This document shows positions 41,190 through 52,969 of a stretch of DNA of 64,000 nt, piece after piece (positions within the stretch are counted from its first letter, which is position 1; each line of letters opens with the position of its first letter). The notes under the pieces were generated by a model. That model saw nothing but the letters and a program-made list of their open reading frames with translations, was not told the origin of the DNA and ran no database searches. A program made the position numbers and the translations under genes. Source of the stretch: Allodiplogaster sudhausi (taxonomy: Eukaryota; Nematoda; Chromadorea; Rhabditida; Diplogasteridae). The stretch is from contig CALZFC010000041.1 in NCBI GenBank assembly GCA_945643635.1, positions 1,904,501 to 1,968,500 of the forward strand, in the 5' to 3' direction.

Positions 41190-44100
41190 TAAATGTGATG
41201 TTGCAAAAGCAACCAACGGTATCAAGCTCTATTGCCAATATATTTTGTGGAAAAAAATCAATATTTTTTGCGCATCTAGTCACTGCAACATATGTACCTA
41301 CATACATATATTTCACAAAATATAAAAAATATATTGTTTAATCAATATTATTAATTTCGCACATCTACGCAGTTGTTCGAGTAGTTGTTCTTCTTGGTCA
41401 TCTTCCTTTCATCTTTTCCAGGTGCTCGGCGCTCGCCATTTATACGGAGTATCTGCAGAAAAAGGAAAGAATGACTGAGATAGGGAGAGAAATGAGGGAG
41501 AGTGAAAAGGAGGGAGAAAGGGAAAGAACTAGAGAAGGTGGAGAGAAGAGAGGTAAAGAGTGGGAGAAGGACAGAGATGAAGAGAATGGAAGAGAACGAC
41601 GAAGATGAGAGAGAACAGAATAACTAGAGGAGAAACACTGAAAAGAGCGGGAGAGAAGAGCGAGAGGGAGAGAGAGAACCGAACTCAGTCGATTGCTGCG
41701 CGCGAAAGCGAAGGAAATGAGAAAGGAGTATTCAGGGGTTTCAGATCGTTTCTTTCAAAATTACAAAATTGTGACCTTTAAGTACGCCTCAGGTTTACAA
41801 TTTACAAACGTGAAGGAAACTAATTATGAATGCTCTTTTTACGTGACTTCTCACTTAAAAAGAGCATTGAACAAGGCGTTGAAATGAATTTGCATATTTT
41901 AATGCTGTCGAGATATTGAGAGGAAAGAATCAAAAGCACTAGAGAATGAGCGGGTTCTTATGAAGAGCGAGGGCGAAGCAAATGACAGAGCCACTAGCTG
42001 GGGGAGTAGAATGACACTTTCAAAACCTCCAAAATTCTAAACTAACGATGGTTTATTTTTACCAAAGATTAATCACACTGCTGAATTATTTTTTTATATA
42101 TCTTCAAACGCTCATTTAAAGGGAGAGCATGATTGCCGAATTGGAGAGGGGGATTATTATTGCCTGAAAGAATGGCAAGAAAAGTTACTCCCGAAAACTT
42201 TTGCACAATCTATTCACAAAAGCGAAATAGCCAAAGGATGTGTGGATAAAGAGTAAAATGAGCGCTAGAGGGTAGAGACGAAGAGAACATGAGAGAGGGA
42301 GGAAAGAGTGGACGAGTGAAAAGGTGGGAGAGCAAGAGCAAGAGAAAGAACCGGGCTCAGCCGAGTGTTGCGGGCGAAAGCGTGGAAAATGAGAAAGAAA
42401 TAGGCATTCATTTCAGATCATTTCTGTCGATACTATTTTAATTTGCAACCCACTATAAACTACATACATACATACATCTCGGGTGCTAATTTCAAGAGTA
42501 AGAGAAACTAAATTGAATACCCCTTTTACGTGATTTGTACAAAGGCAGTATGAAGACTGCAGATAATAAAGGGATCAACTAGAAAACCCTCAAAAATGTT
42601 AAATGAGGAATTTAAAGAAACCCAGGGATCTATTGGAAAACAGCATTGTGGACGCTTAGGGTCCCGAAGGGCTTCCTAAGAGGAAAACTACGGCACAGAG
42701 AACTGGGTTCGAATCATGTGAGGAGTATTAGGGGTTTTATTTGTGAGGAGTATCTAAATGTTTTATTTATTATCAAGTAAAAGATTTTTGCGATGAATTG
42801 GGGAATTTCTTCTTGAACATGCAATTGATCTCTTCTGTGACGCGGAGCAGAAGAAGAACCGTTGAATGGACTTGCAATGTACATAACTTCGAAAAGTTAT
42901 GCATACAATTTTGCGTCTTCGATTATCAGTTTAGACATCGTAAGACCATGATAGAGACAGGTCAAATTTGAAGAAGGACAATTTTACGCAAAAAATTTTC
43001 TTGTTTAGCTTATACTGTTTGTATTGACAGGAATCAAATCCTTGCTTCCTTTTTCATCACCTTTTCTTTCTCTTAAAACTACCGAATGTATTAGGAAGAG
43101 TCAATATCCTACCCCTTTTCCTTCCTCTAGTTCCGCATAACTGGCACGGATGTATTATCATTCCTTTTGGTCGGTTAGATTGCTTCTTGGTTGCCAGCGA
43201 CAATAAACGGTCCGTCTGGTGGACATGTCTTGAAACAGGCTTGGTACGGGACTCGGTTAAGGATTGGAAGTGGAACTGGAAAGGATTCTTCTCGGAAAGG
43301 AAAGGTAAAGGAATTGGAATAGGTAAAGGTAAAAGAAGGTAAAGAAAGGAAATTTTTGCATCTTTGATAAAAAGTTCAGATATAATATGACGATGATCAA
43401 GGCAGTTAGAAAATGCATTAGGAAAAACTGGAGCTCAGAGCACTCCGGTTCGAATCCCCTGAGGGGTTTAATTTTTTGCTTCTTAAGGAACCCCCATGTG
43501 ATGCATTGAGAATGCCTAGGATATGCCGGTTCTCAATTGTTGTGGTACTCTTTTTATTTAATTTCTAGCTAAAGAGCTAGAGTACGTACCATAAGGCCAT
43601 AAAACAAACAAGCAAACTGGAATTGGAAGGCGTGGGCCAGGCAAGAAGCGGGAGGAGTGAGCGTGAATGAAATAAATAAAATTGATGAAACTGAAAATGA
43701 ACACTATCTTAAGTCACACAAAAAATGGCACGGAAGAGAAAATCAAATGGAGGAGTGCGTCGTGAGAATGTTCGAGTATGACGAAACTGAAGCGTCGGTT
43801 GTTGACTCGGAAGTCGCCTCCTCACACAGATGTGACAGCATTAGTATTCTGAATGGAATGAATTCAGAATTACTCTTTAACCACTTTACTAGTCTTTTCT
43901 GATAATTAAAAAAAGTTTTTTTTTTCAAGGCCAATCGGACTGAATAACGTCTCCTTTTTCGCAATGAACACTAAATACAAGAAAAAAAAACTTTTTTTTA
44001 AATAGTTTTTTTTAGATTCATGCTATGGTTTGTAGTCTATGCGGGTGAACAGGCCCTCTGTAAACGAAATGCGGTGTATGCCACTTTGAAATGGGTTTGA

Positions 44101-44307
44101 AGGCGCAGTCAACTTTTAATAATAGTATTTTTATTTAAATTACTATTTTAATTCTAATTATATTTAATAGTAATTTTATTTTCATAAAATTGTTTCTAAT
44201 TATTATAGAATTACTGACCGACGATGTCAAAAGTAGAGAACTTTTTGGTGAGGTGTACTTTGATTTGATTTGCCGCTGTACGCAGGAAGAAAAGAGCCGG
44301 CCTCGAT
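41190..44307. other. Spacer of the inverted duplication; degenerate direct repeats
   Basis: Two related blocks, about 41640-41890 and 42350-42570, share GCGAAAGCG, AATGAGAAAG and TTTCAGATC motifs. GGTTCGAATC-type box B motifs occur at 42708 and 43442 in similar contexts. No gene is supported. 44110-44300 resembles 48530-48850. Confidence 0.45.
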
Positions 44308-44518
44308 TGTATGTCGAGAGAAGCGAACGAATGAGAGTGGACTGAAGAGGACCGACTCATTTTCATAAGTGCAGCTCTTCGCAGTTCATTTGATCATATG
44401 ATATATGTAAATTAATAAACTGCCAACTAACGTGAAGATAATTTGGCACCGATATGACAGCCAATTTTGAATCTTATGCAGTGGCTCTCATTCTCTCTCC
44501 CTCTCTCTCTCTCTCTCC

Positions 44519-44566
<48 letters not shown>

Positions 44567-45216
44567 TTCTCTCTGTCTCCCATAAAATTGCGTGAATCTC
44601 TTCATTCAAGTATTCAAACAAGTGCACTAGATAACTAACATAAGTTAGCTTTATTTGCAAAGAGAGAGGGAGTGGAAGACGAAAGACGGAAGGAGAAGGC
44701 GCGTGCTCGTCCTAGATCATGACAGACTAATTGTAAGATTAAACAGCAAAGAATCACATCACGACTCATTCATCAACTGAATTGCCACGTTACCAAACGT
44801 TCGAACAACTTAAACGTGAGCGAATAGCGCAATGTGTTGCACGTACTGTTCCCATATTTCGATTGCATTTTCGAGACCCTGTTCGAGGAAAAATTTCGAG
44901 ACGAAAAAAAAATACAGGAGATCGAAAGGTCGATTTTCTTCCACTGCAGAGAAAGATCGTTGTTCTTCTTCTGCAGGTGCCCAAGCTGAAGTTTCGCGAC
45001 CTTGACAAGATTCTTGGCACGACGAAGGCGCTGCTGCTCTCGGAGCCAGCGCTGGCCGTCCCCAAGACTCCTTGCGTCATCGTTGGCGACATTCACGGAC
45101 AGGTTCTATTTGTTAAAGGAGCTCGAAACTCGTTAACTCCTACCACGATGTCCCTGACACGGTCGATGCATCCTAATTGCACCTTCTGTTTTTTTAGCGA
45201 AAAGGTTGAACAGGAC
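44308..45216. repeat. Right arm of 909-bp inverted duplication
   Basis: Inverse of 40074-40982. Contains the plus-strand GDIHGQ exon. Beyond 45216 only this side continues into further PP1 exons, so this is probably the source copy. Confidence 0.9.
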
Positions 45217-45226
45217 GCCAAGATTC

Positions 45227-45266
<40 letters not shown>

Positions 45267-45894
45267 TATTTGATTGATTGAACGTACATATCCACTTGCA
45301 GTACGGCGACCTCCTCAAGGCGTTTATGATCGTGCGGCCAGTCGTGTTAGAATTATAGCTTCATTTAATTTTTTTTTCTTTTTATTTAGCATTAATGAAA
45401 CAATATTCAGGAACAACATTAAGAACATGAAGGGAAAGGACAAGAACTAGGTCCCAGACGAGGGCAACGAGGAGCAGCCGATCCCCGACGAGGACAACAA
45501 GGGCAAGAAGGCCTCCGAGAAGGACAAGAAGGCTGAGAAGACACCTGGCTTCGCGGCCAACAATTTTGTCTTCCTTGGCGACTACGTCGACCGCGGCCCG
45601 TGCAGCGTCGAGGTGGGAGGGTTAAGCAGTGGGAAGAGCGAGTGTTACTGAAGACAGATTGAAGTGCGAGGGTTACTGTAGGCAGTGGGAAGGACGAGGA
45701 ATACTGTAGGCAGTAGGTGAGCGATGATGGGCGGAGTAACTGTAGGATTACATCCACACGGGCTACTGTAGAATCAGTACTGTTGAAATAAGGTAATATA
45801 TTTTCGAGACCATAATAATTAATCAAAATACAGTATCTGTTCTTTCAGTGCATCACTCTTCTCTGCCTTCTCAAGCTGCGCTATCCCACCCGGG
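44977..45894 (+). pseudogene. PP1-like phosphatase, truncated with in-frame TAG
   Basis: Exons: 44977-45102 (ends G-D-I-H-G-Q), 45302 to about 45322-45331 (Y-G-D-L-L-K-A), 45411-45612 and 45850-45894. The third has a Lys/Asp/Glu-rich insert and then F-V-F-L-G-D-Y-V-D-R-G-P-C-S, a PP1 signature. The fourth has C-I-T-L-L-C-L-L-K-L-R-Y-P. Order and splice sites fit a divergent nematode PP1 (metal-binding GDIHG and GDYVDRG present). An in-frame TAG at 45450-45452 precedes the insert, and after 45894 the expected RGNHE exon is replaced by a copy of upstream sequence. Non-functional unless the stop is read through and further exons lie elsewhere. Confidence 0.72.
45227..45266. repeat. (AT)n microsatellite
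   Basis: About 19 TA units inside the intron after the GDIHGQ exon. Confidence 0.95.
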
Positions 45895-45957
45895 TGAGAC
45901 ATTTAATAAAAGTAGTATTTTTTTCACTATAAATTGCATATTATTTCATGCGTCATC

Positions 45958-46195
45958 ATAAGTTAGCTTTATTTGCAAAGAGAGAGGGAGTGGAAGACGA
46001 AAGACGGAAGGAGAAGGCGCGTGCTCGTCCTAGATCATGACAGACTAATTGTAAGATTAAACAGCAAAGAATCACATCACGACTCATTCATCAACTGAAT
46101 TGCCACGTTACCAAACGTTCGAACAACTTAAACGTGAGCGAATAGCGCAATGTGTTGCACGTACTGTTCCAATATTTTCGAGACCCCGTTCGAGG
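45958..46195. repeat. Direct copy of the upstream PP1 segment
   Basis: Matches 44640-44890 (TAAGTTAGCTTTATTTGCAA onward), with a small deletion near 46170 where about 14 bp of the other copy are lost. It truncates the PP1 pseudogene. Confidence 0.85.
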
Positions 46196-46874
46196 AAAAT
46201 ATTTTTGCTCTCTTTATGAAAGGAATTTTAAGGTGGAAGTGAGATGTGAAGTAATTTCTATTGTTTTCCCATTTGAATACGGATTTTGCGAATGCTAGGA
46301 ACTAAAAGAATTATTTCTTTTTGTGCTGGTTGTTTGTATGCAGTATGTACATATGTACATACATACTTCGACAAGGTGTTTAAGGTGGCGAACACCGTTG
46401 TCAAGGAACATTCTATTCCATGGCAAAATGAAAATAGAGAGAGTTGTCTAGTCAGTCGCTGCCACTCTATTCTTTTTCTTAATTTTCTTTGCATTTGTAA
46501 TTAATCACTAAAGTGGTTTAGCCATCCCTTATCATCATTAAAATTTAAACAATAATTTGGATGAATGAAATAGTGTAATTATGAATGATATACTGTTTCA
46601 ATATGGGGTAAAATTCACACCTTGATAAGCGTATAAAACAAGTACGAAGTATGCTAAACCAATAATTTAAATAATCATTTAAAGAAAATTTTTAGAATCA
46701 CGTATAGATATTATTAATTGAAAAAATTTACACATGACAGAAAGGATCGTGAATAACATACAACAATGCCGAATATCATAAAGATGGTTGTGTAAACAAG
46801 ATCGCTGATGCGTTGAATTTTTTTTATTATGTTTTGAATCCAAGGAATGCCACCAAAGCAGCCTTCTATTTGCT

Positions 46875-47636
46875 TCACATTTGAAAATTTTTAACGTTGT
46901 TTTCAAGAAAGTTGTCTGCGAATGCTCCCGGAAGGTTACCAAAGTATGTCTGTAAATAAAAAAAAAAGATTGTTTTAATCTGTCGCCCAAAATATATACC
47001 TCTTTTTCTTCTTCGAAGAAGGCGTTTGGAATGGACTCCAGTACAATTCCTTCCATTGTGCAAAATCCTTCTCTATGAAGATTTTCACGATTCCATTTTT
47101 GTTGACGTTGTAGCTTGTCGCTGCTATTTTTCATATGAGAAGGAATGAAATAATATGAAGATGCTACGTATTTATTTATTATATTTCTAGAATTAATCTT
47201 TCGTTTGGTTGCAGTGATTACTTCGTTTTGAAAGCTTCTAATAACGAATGAATCAGGATGGCTGATAGAATGTTCACTCAACATGCACTTTTTAATAGCG
47301 CTATTATTACAATCCTGATTTGCCGCCTGGCTGCTCAGTAATTTGCCATTCTTCTGGAAATTTTTTGGAATGAAAAATATAAAAAAAGAAATACTGATGT
47401 TTTACATTTTTACCTTAGGCACACAAGAAGTCTCTCGAATCACCAGATATTCTTCATCGTTGGTTATCATTCCTAGTCTCGGAATTTGACGGTACGCGTA
47501 GATTTCAATCGGATGGTTGAAAACATTGGTGGATAGTCTAAAAGGGTATATTATTCATTTATTTAATTAGTTTTCTACGATGAGTATATTTTTGTTACCT
47601 CAAGCAGTATGCCAGATTGTTCATCGTCGGCATCAT
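46875..47636 (-). CDS. Unrecognised four-exon gene (196 aa)
   Basis: Exons 47636-47599, 47537-47414, 47353-47000 and 46949-46875 (TGA). All junctions keep phase, and each intron has clear GT and AG ends, which supports a real gene. The product is hydrophilic, with several Cys (A-Y-C-L, E-T-S-C-V-P, N-Q-D-C, K-K-C), an Ile/Tyr-rich segment H-P-I-E-I-Y-A-Y-R near the start and an acidic stretch F-F-E-E-E-K-E near the end. No signal peptide, membrane span or known domain was identified. Upstream minus-strand frames at 47647-47830 (containing M-K-W-V-Q-L-G-N-Q) may be additional 5' exons, but a frameshift separates them. The start ATG at 47636 is therefore tentative. Confidence 0.5.
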
Positions 47637-47639
47637 TTT

Positions 47640-50142
47640 ATGTAGCAATCACTTGAAAGGATCTATCTTCACAGCGTATCCAGAGCGATAGTACAGAGTA
47701 TTTCAGAGCGGCAAATTGGGCCGAGTCGACTCCAACTGATTGATTGCCCAGTTGCACCCATTTCATGGGCCAGAGACAGAATGCCAGCTCGTTCCTTGGC
47801 GAATGTCGGGAACGTTGTTCACAACCACCTTAAGAAGGAAGAATTATAGAGAGAAAGATGGGGCGAGGAAGGGAGAGAGCGCGCGAAATCTCACCCACAT
47901 GAAGAATTGAACCATACTTCCAGACATGGTCTTGGAAGTATTCTGTAATCTACTGATGTCGTTTATTCAAGGAATCGTCTTGAGAACCGATGCTATCGAA
48001 CAACGCTGTGGCGGCCTAACCAAATGCTCTTGAAATTCCATGTGCCTCATTGCTGCGTCTGGTGCGAATATCTGAATATTCAAAATTTAATATACAATTT
48101 TAATCGTGGTGCAATTTAAAGTTACAATTAAAAATTTCCAAAAAATTTCGAAGGTCACAATAAAAGAGTCTCTGACTGGTGGTGCAGAACTTCGTTAGCA
48201 AATCGTTTGCCCTTGCGATTGTGGTGTTGCTCAAATTTTTTGCATACTTGATTATGAGGTCGTCTGATCTTTCCACTCCGATGAGCCTATTAATATTAAG
48301 TCCACGTTACAAAAGAAATAATTTTCCCATTATTGCATCCTACATATTTACCGTGCAGTTCCCTTTATGTGCAAGGAAATTCCTTTGTCCTGGAGAACAA
48401 CGACTGTTTGAGGAAATATCCCTGTGCTTATCCCAAAATCGACCCCATACAACTATGAATTGTTGCGAATAAAATTCTGCAAAATAATAAAGAAATAAAA
48501 AAAATAAAAATAAAAACTAGTATATCTTTATTTAAAACGCTATTTTAATGCTAATTATATTTAATAGTAATTTTATCCTAATATAATTTTTTCTTTGATA
48601 CTATATTACGCAAAATTAGTTCGTAAGCCATTTTTACATTGTAACAGTTGCCGTTCTGTGCAGCTGCACTTGACGTCCAACTTGATTTCATTGTCGTGAG
48701 CAGCAACGGTCGTTTCTTTAAAATATATATTTCAATAATTTAGCATTGATAATACCTCTCTAATTATTATAGAATTACTAACTAGTGATGTCGAAAGGAA
48801 AGAACTTCTTGATGAGGCGAACTTTGATTTCTCGATGTATGCAGGAAGAGAAGAGCCGATCTCGAATGTATGTCGAGAGAAGCGAAAGAACGAGAGTGGA
48901 CTGGGAAGGACCAAGCCATCTACATTTATAGTAAGAACACTTCTTCGCAATTCATTAGATCTTTTAATTAACTTCCAACAGTTGTAAAGATAATTAGGCG
49001 ACGATCCGACCGTCAATTTTGCTTGCTAAAAACACTTTTTCACTTTCTCTTCACATCCTCTCTTTCTAACATTTCACAAACATCGAAGCGAATGAAAGAT
49101 TCTTAAAGGAGGGCGATCACCGAAAAGTCATTGACGATAAATGAACCATCTTAGTTATTTTCGAATAGTCTGGGGCATGCAGAAAAAGAATATGTATATG
49201 AAAATGTACAAGAAAGTTCCATATTCAAGTATAATGAACTTTAAAATGCAAATTTTGAATGAATTTGTGATTGGTGTGCCAGGGAAAAAGCAGAACCCAT
49301 AGGTAGAATCCCAACTTCACGGTCACGTACCCATCGCGGGAAAATAAAATTACAAGGATTTGAAGAAATTGTTATGGTGAATGCTTTATCACCTTTTGGT
49401 TCATTTGTTTTAGAAAATGTTTTTATAAATTCTTATTACGAAAAACATTATCAAATAGGTATAACAGCAATAACAACCCGCTTCAAAAAAACACACGCAC
49501 ATTCCTAGTCTACCGTACATTTTTGAGCAATTAAACGGACTTCCGTTCGAAATATTTGTACGTTTGAACGCACATTACTGTAGTTTTGGTGATCGCCCTT
49601 CTTTAATATCATCGTTTCCGTTATTTTCACTTATACGGTGTATTCTCTCCGCATTTGGTCGAATTCTTTCGATTCTGCAAACTATCTTCTTTATCAAATC
49701 AAAAGTAACTTTTAAAAAAGATTGAAAACCGAGGTGTCGTAATCATGCATCTTGGGATTGAATAAATATACGGATAAATGCAAATAAGAAAATAAAAGAG
49801 AAAATAAACAAGGAAGTAAATATAAATAAGAAATAAGCTTCGTAAATAAATCTAAATAAAAAATTTTTACGTAAAAAAATGGAAATAAGAAAGTAAAGAA
49901 GTAAATAAAAGTCAGGATGTGCTTCCGGTCTGCGGCCGCCGCACGAACGCTGTGGTCGGGCGGACTCCTTCTCGGAATTCCATGTCCTGCATGTGTGCTT
50001 ATTTCTATCTCCATAAATGATTGATGCGAAAAAAAACAAAAATACTGTAATTTAAAACAAAGGTCATCTCCATCCGTATACGCTTTCTTTTCTGTTTCTT
50101 ATTTTTCAATATATAAAATATTTTCCTTTAAAAAAAAGATAT
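47640..50142. other. Interval with possible exons, no complete gene
   Basis: Minus-strand open pieces at 47647-47830 and 47905-47945 have plausible acceptors and may belong to the gene at 46875-47636. 48530-48960 is a diverged direct copy of about 44130-44400. It contains a 47-codon plus ORF (48788-48931) whose counterpart near 44226 is broken. 49740-49910 is AT-rich low complexity. Confidence 0.4.
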
Positions 50143-52012
50143 TTAGGCAAAACACGAAGAAGATCTGACCACTCGCTTGCGCTTCGCGACAAACTTGCGC
50201 TCTTCGTGTGCGAGTGCCTCGCGCTCGGCCTTTGCGCGCTTCTCGAACTCCTCCATTTGTTCGTCCTGAGGCAGAGAGAGAGAGAGAGAGTAAGAGAGAG
50301 AGAGAAAAAAGAGATAGAGATTGAGAGAGAAATATGTAGAGAGAGAGCGAGAGGGTAACCGAATGAGAGACAATGAGACGAGTGAGGGAGAGAAAGAGGA
50401 ATACAATGTAGAGTGGAGGGGATAGCAAAATGGAGAACAACAGAGGGTGTATTCAAAGATGCAAAGTCGAGAAGATGACCTACCATGAACTTCTTGCTGA
50501 CGACGTAGCTGCGCTCCTTTTTGTTCGTACCGGTCGGCCGCGAGTAGGAGAGGAGATGGCGGATTCGTTCTTGGGGCGACACCGATAACTCCACCATCAG
50601 GATCACTTGGGCCCACTGCAAGGGGTGCTACAATGAGGGGTCCAACCATCAGAGGTGCCACTACGAGGGGTTCCGGTATCAGCGGCGCCATCATCAGGGG
50701 TGCCAGAATCAGGGGTGCCAGTATCAGGGGTGCCAGCATCAGGGGTGCCAGTATCATGGCGCCACAATCAGGGGTGCCAGTATCAAGGGTGCCAGTATCA
50801 GGGGTGCCAGTATCAGGGGTGCCAGTATCAGGGGTGCCAGCATCAGAGGTTGGTCAGGTAGGTCATTGAAGGTTCTGGACGAGGACGCGCATGTAAGACC
50901 GAGACTGGCTCGCGACACCACAACAGCGCCATTGTCAGCTCACCAAGCCCACTTTCCTCATTTCTCCCCATCTCGGCCTTCTCTCTCTCTCTCTCTTCCG
51001 CTGACCTGTCTCTTCCACTCTCGTCGCCGATAGAAGATCGTCTCGTAAGTGTGCGTCATCATGGCGATCAGAAGATTGATTTGAAGAATCGAGACAAAGA
51101 GCTCGAACATCAGGAAGAGGGCCTGTGATTAGACTTTTGTGATATAAATAATATTTGTAATATTTTATTTGTATAGCATAATAAAATAAAACATGAAAGT
51201 AATTGTAAGCTTTTCGATTCGATAATGCGAATTATTTGTGATAAAATATAAGCAATTATTACCGCTTTTATAGTATAAATATATTGTCGATGAAAATGCA
51301 ATCTATGCAATAATGCTATGACGCTCTCTTGCCTTGCCAATGTTGCGCGTGAGGTCGACGGGACAAGTCGCAAGAGCCTTGTAGAAGTTGATGAACTCGC
51401 CGACGGTCGCGATGAACGTGCGCAGAAGGGCTTCCTAAGATGATATGGAGATTGAATGAGCGCATCCGATAATCGCCGGGTTTTACACGATTGTATCTTC
51501 GCTAACATTAATGCAATGTGCTCACTTCAAGAGAAATGATACAAGGAATTAGAGGGGCAATTAGGACGTAGTTCGTATGTAAGAAATATTAAGTTAACAT
51601 GGAATTAAAAAAAAAATATATATATATATATTTATACATATATATTAAGTATAGATGTTTCTTTATCATTAAAAAAGATTATGAAAAGGCTGTTTCGCTG
51701 ACTTGGGGAGACTGAATGAGATTTTCGAATGTCTTGGGCCCCCCGGCTTTAATGTCCAAGGAATCACGACGCTCGCAGCCGAGAAAGACAATGTAAAAGG
51801 CTGAAAAGAGAGAGAGAAGGAGAGACAGAGAAAGAGAGAGTGAGTGAGAGAGAGAGAGAGTGGGTGAAAACGATCAAAGTGGTTATTGAAAAAAGAAGAG
51901 AACTTGGGAATTATAATGGAGCAAAAATGAAAGCATAATTGTATACATCGTTGATCTTCTCGCTCGCTGGTTCTCTCTCTTCCTTTCTCTCTCTCTCGCT
52001 CTCTCTCTCTCC

Positions 52013-52056
<44 letters not shown>

Positions 52057-52908
52057 GCGTTTTGGATAAGGGAAATGTGATAGAATTCAAAGGCGAATTT
52101 TGTCCTCGAGACGAAACCTTGTGAGAAGCCGATGAGGAACATGCCGTATATAAAGAGGAAGCGGACAATGTCGGTTGAGATGATCGTGTAGAGCATCAAC
52201 ACGAAGGGACCGACGAACTTGAAGGCGCTGAGAAATACTATATTTTCAATTTCATATAAATACTTATACATATGTATATGATTGTGTTTATGGATTTAGA
52301 GCAACATATTTATTAAATAATCGTTAAAGTCGTGTAACTATAGGATAAAAAAATTAATGTGTTTAGTACAAGAATGCTATATACCGTATTTTCTCTATTC
52401 GTGCCCCTCTTCTAGTAGAACGCCCCCCCCCCTCTCTAATAGTGCAACCCCTCTCGCAATAGCATTGAAAAATAGTAACCCCGGGGTATTTGTTTCATCT
52501 AAAAGTACCACTACCGAAAGTAGAAGAGAAAGTGGACGGTAGTGAAAAGGAGCGCGAGGACGGAGAAGGTGTTGTCGAGGATGAGGAGGAGGTCGGAGAC
52601 GGAGCAGGCCAGGCGGCACGGAATGATCAGCACAACGAGCACGAAGGACGCCTTGTACATCAGCTTGGCAGGGAAGGCTCTCTGCAGGAGAGAGAGAGAG
52701 ATTAGATGAGAGAGGGGAAGAGAGAGTGTAGGAAAAGGGAGAGAGAGAGATGGAGTGAGGGAAAAGTAGATGTTTAATTCCTAACATAAATGTTGAGCCA
52801 CTTGTGCCGTCCCATGTGGCGAATGTCTCGAATATCCATCGTCACTTGCACGATGAGCATCAGGAAGACGGCCACTTCGCAGACCAAACGGAGCTGGAGA
52901 AAGAGAGC

Positions 52909-52969
<61 letters not shown>

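Noticed and set aside
50633..50869. Collagen-like or elastin-like pentapeptide ORFs
   Set aside because: 15-bp minisatellite open on all frames; lies in a TRPV intron between two in-phase exons.
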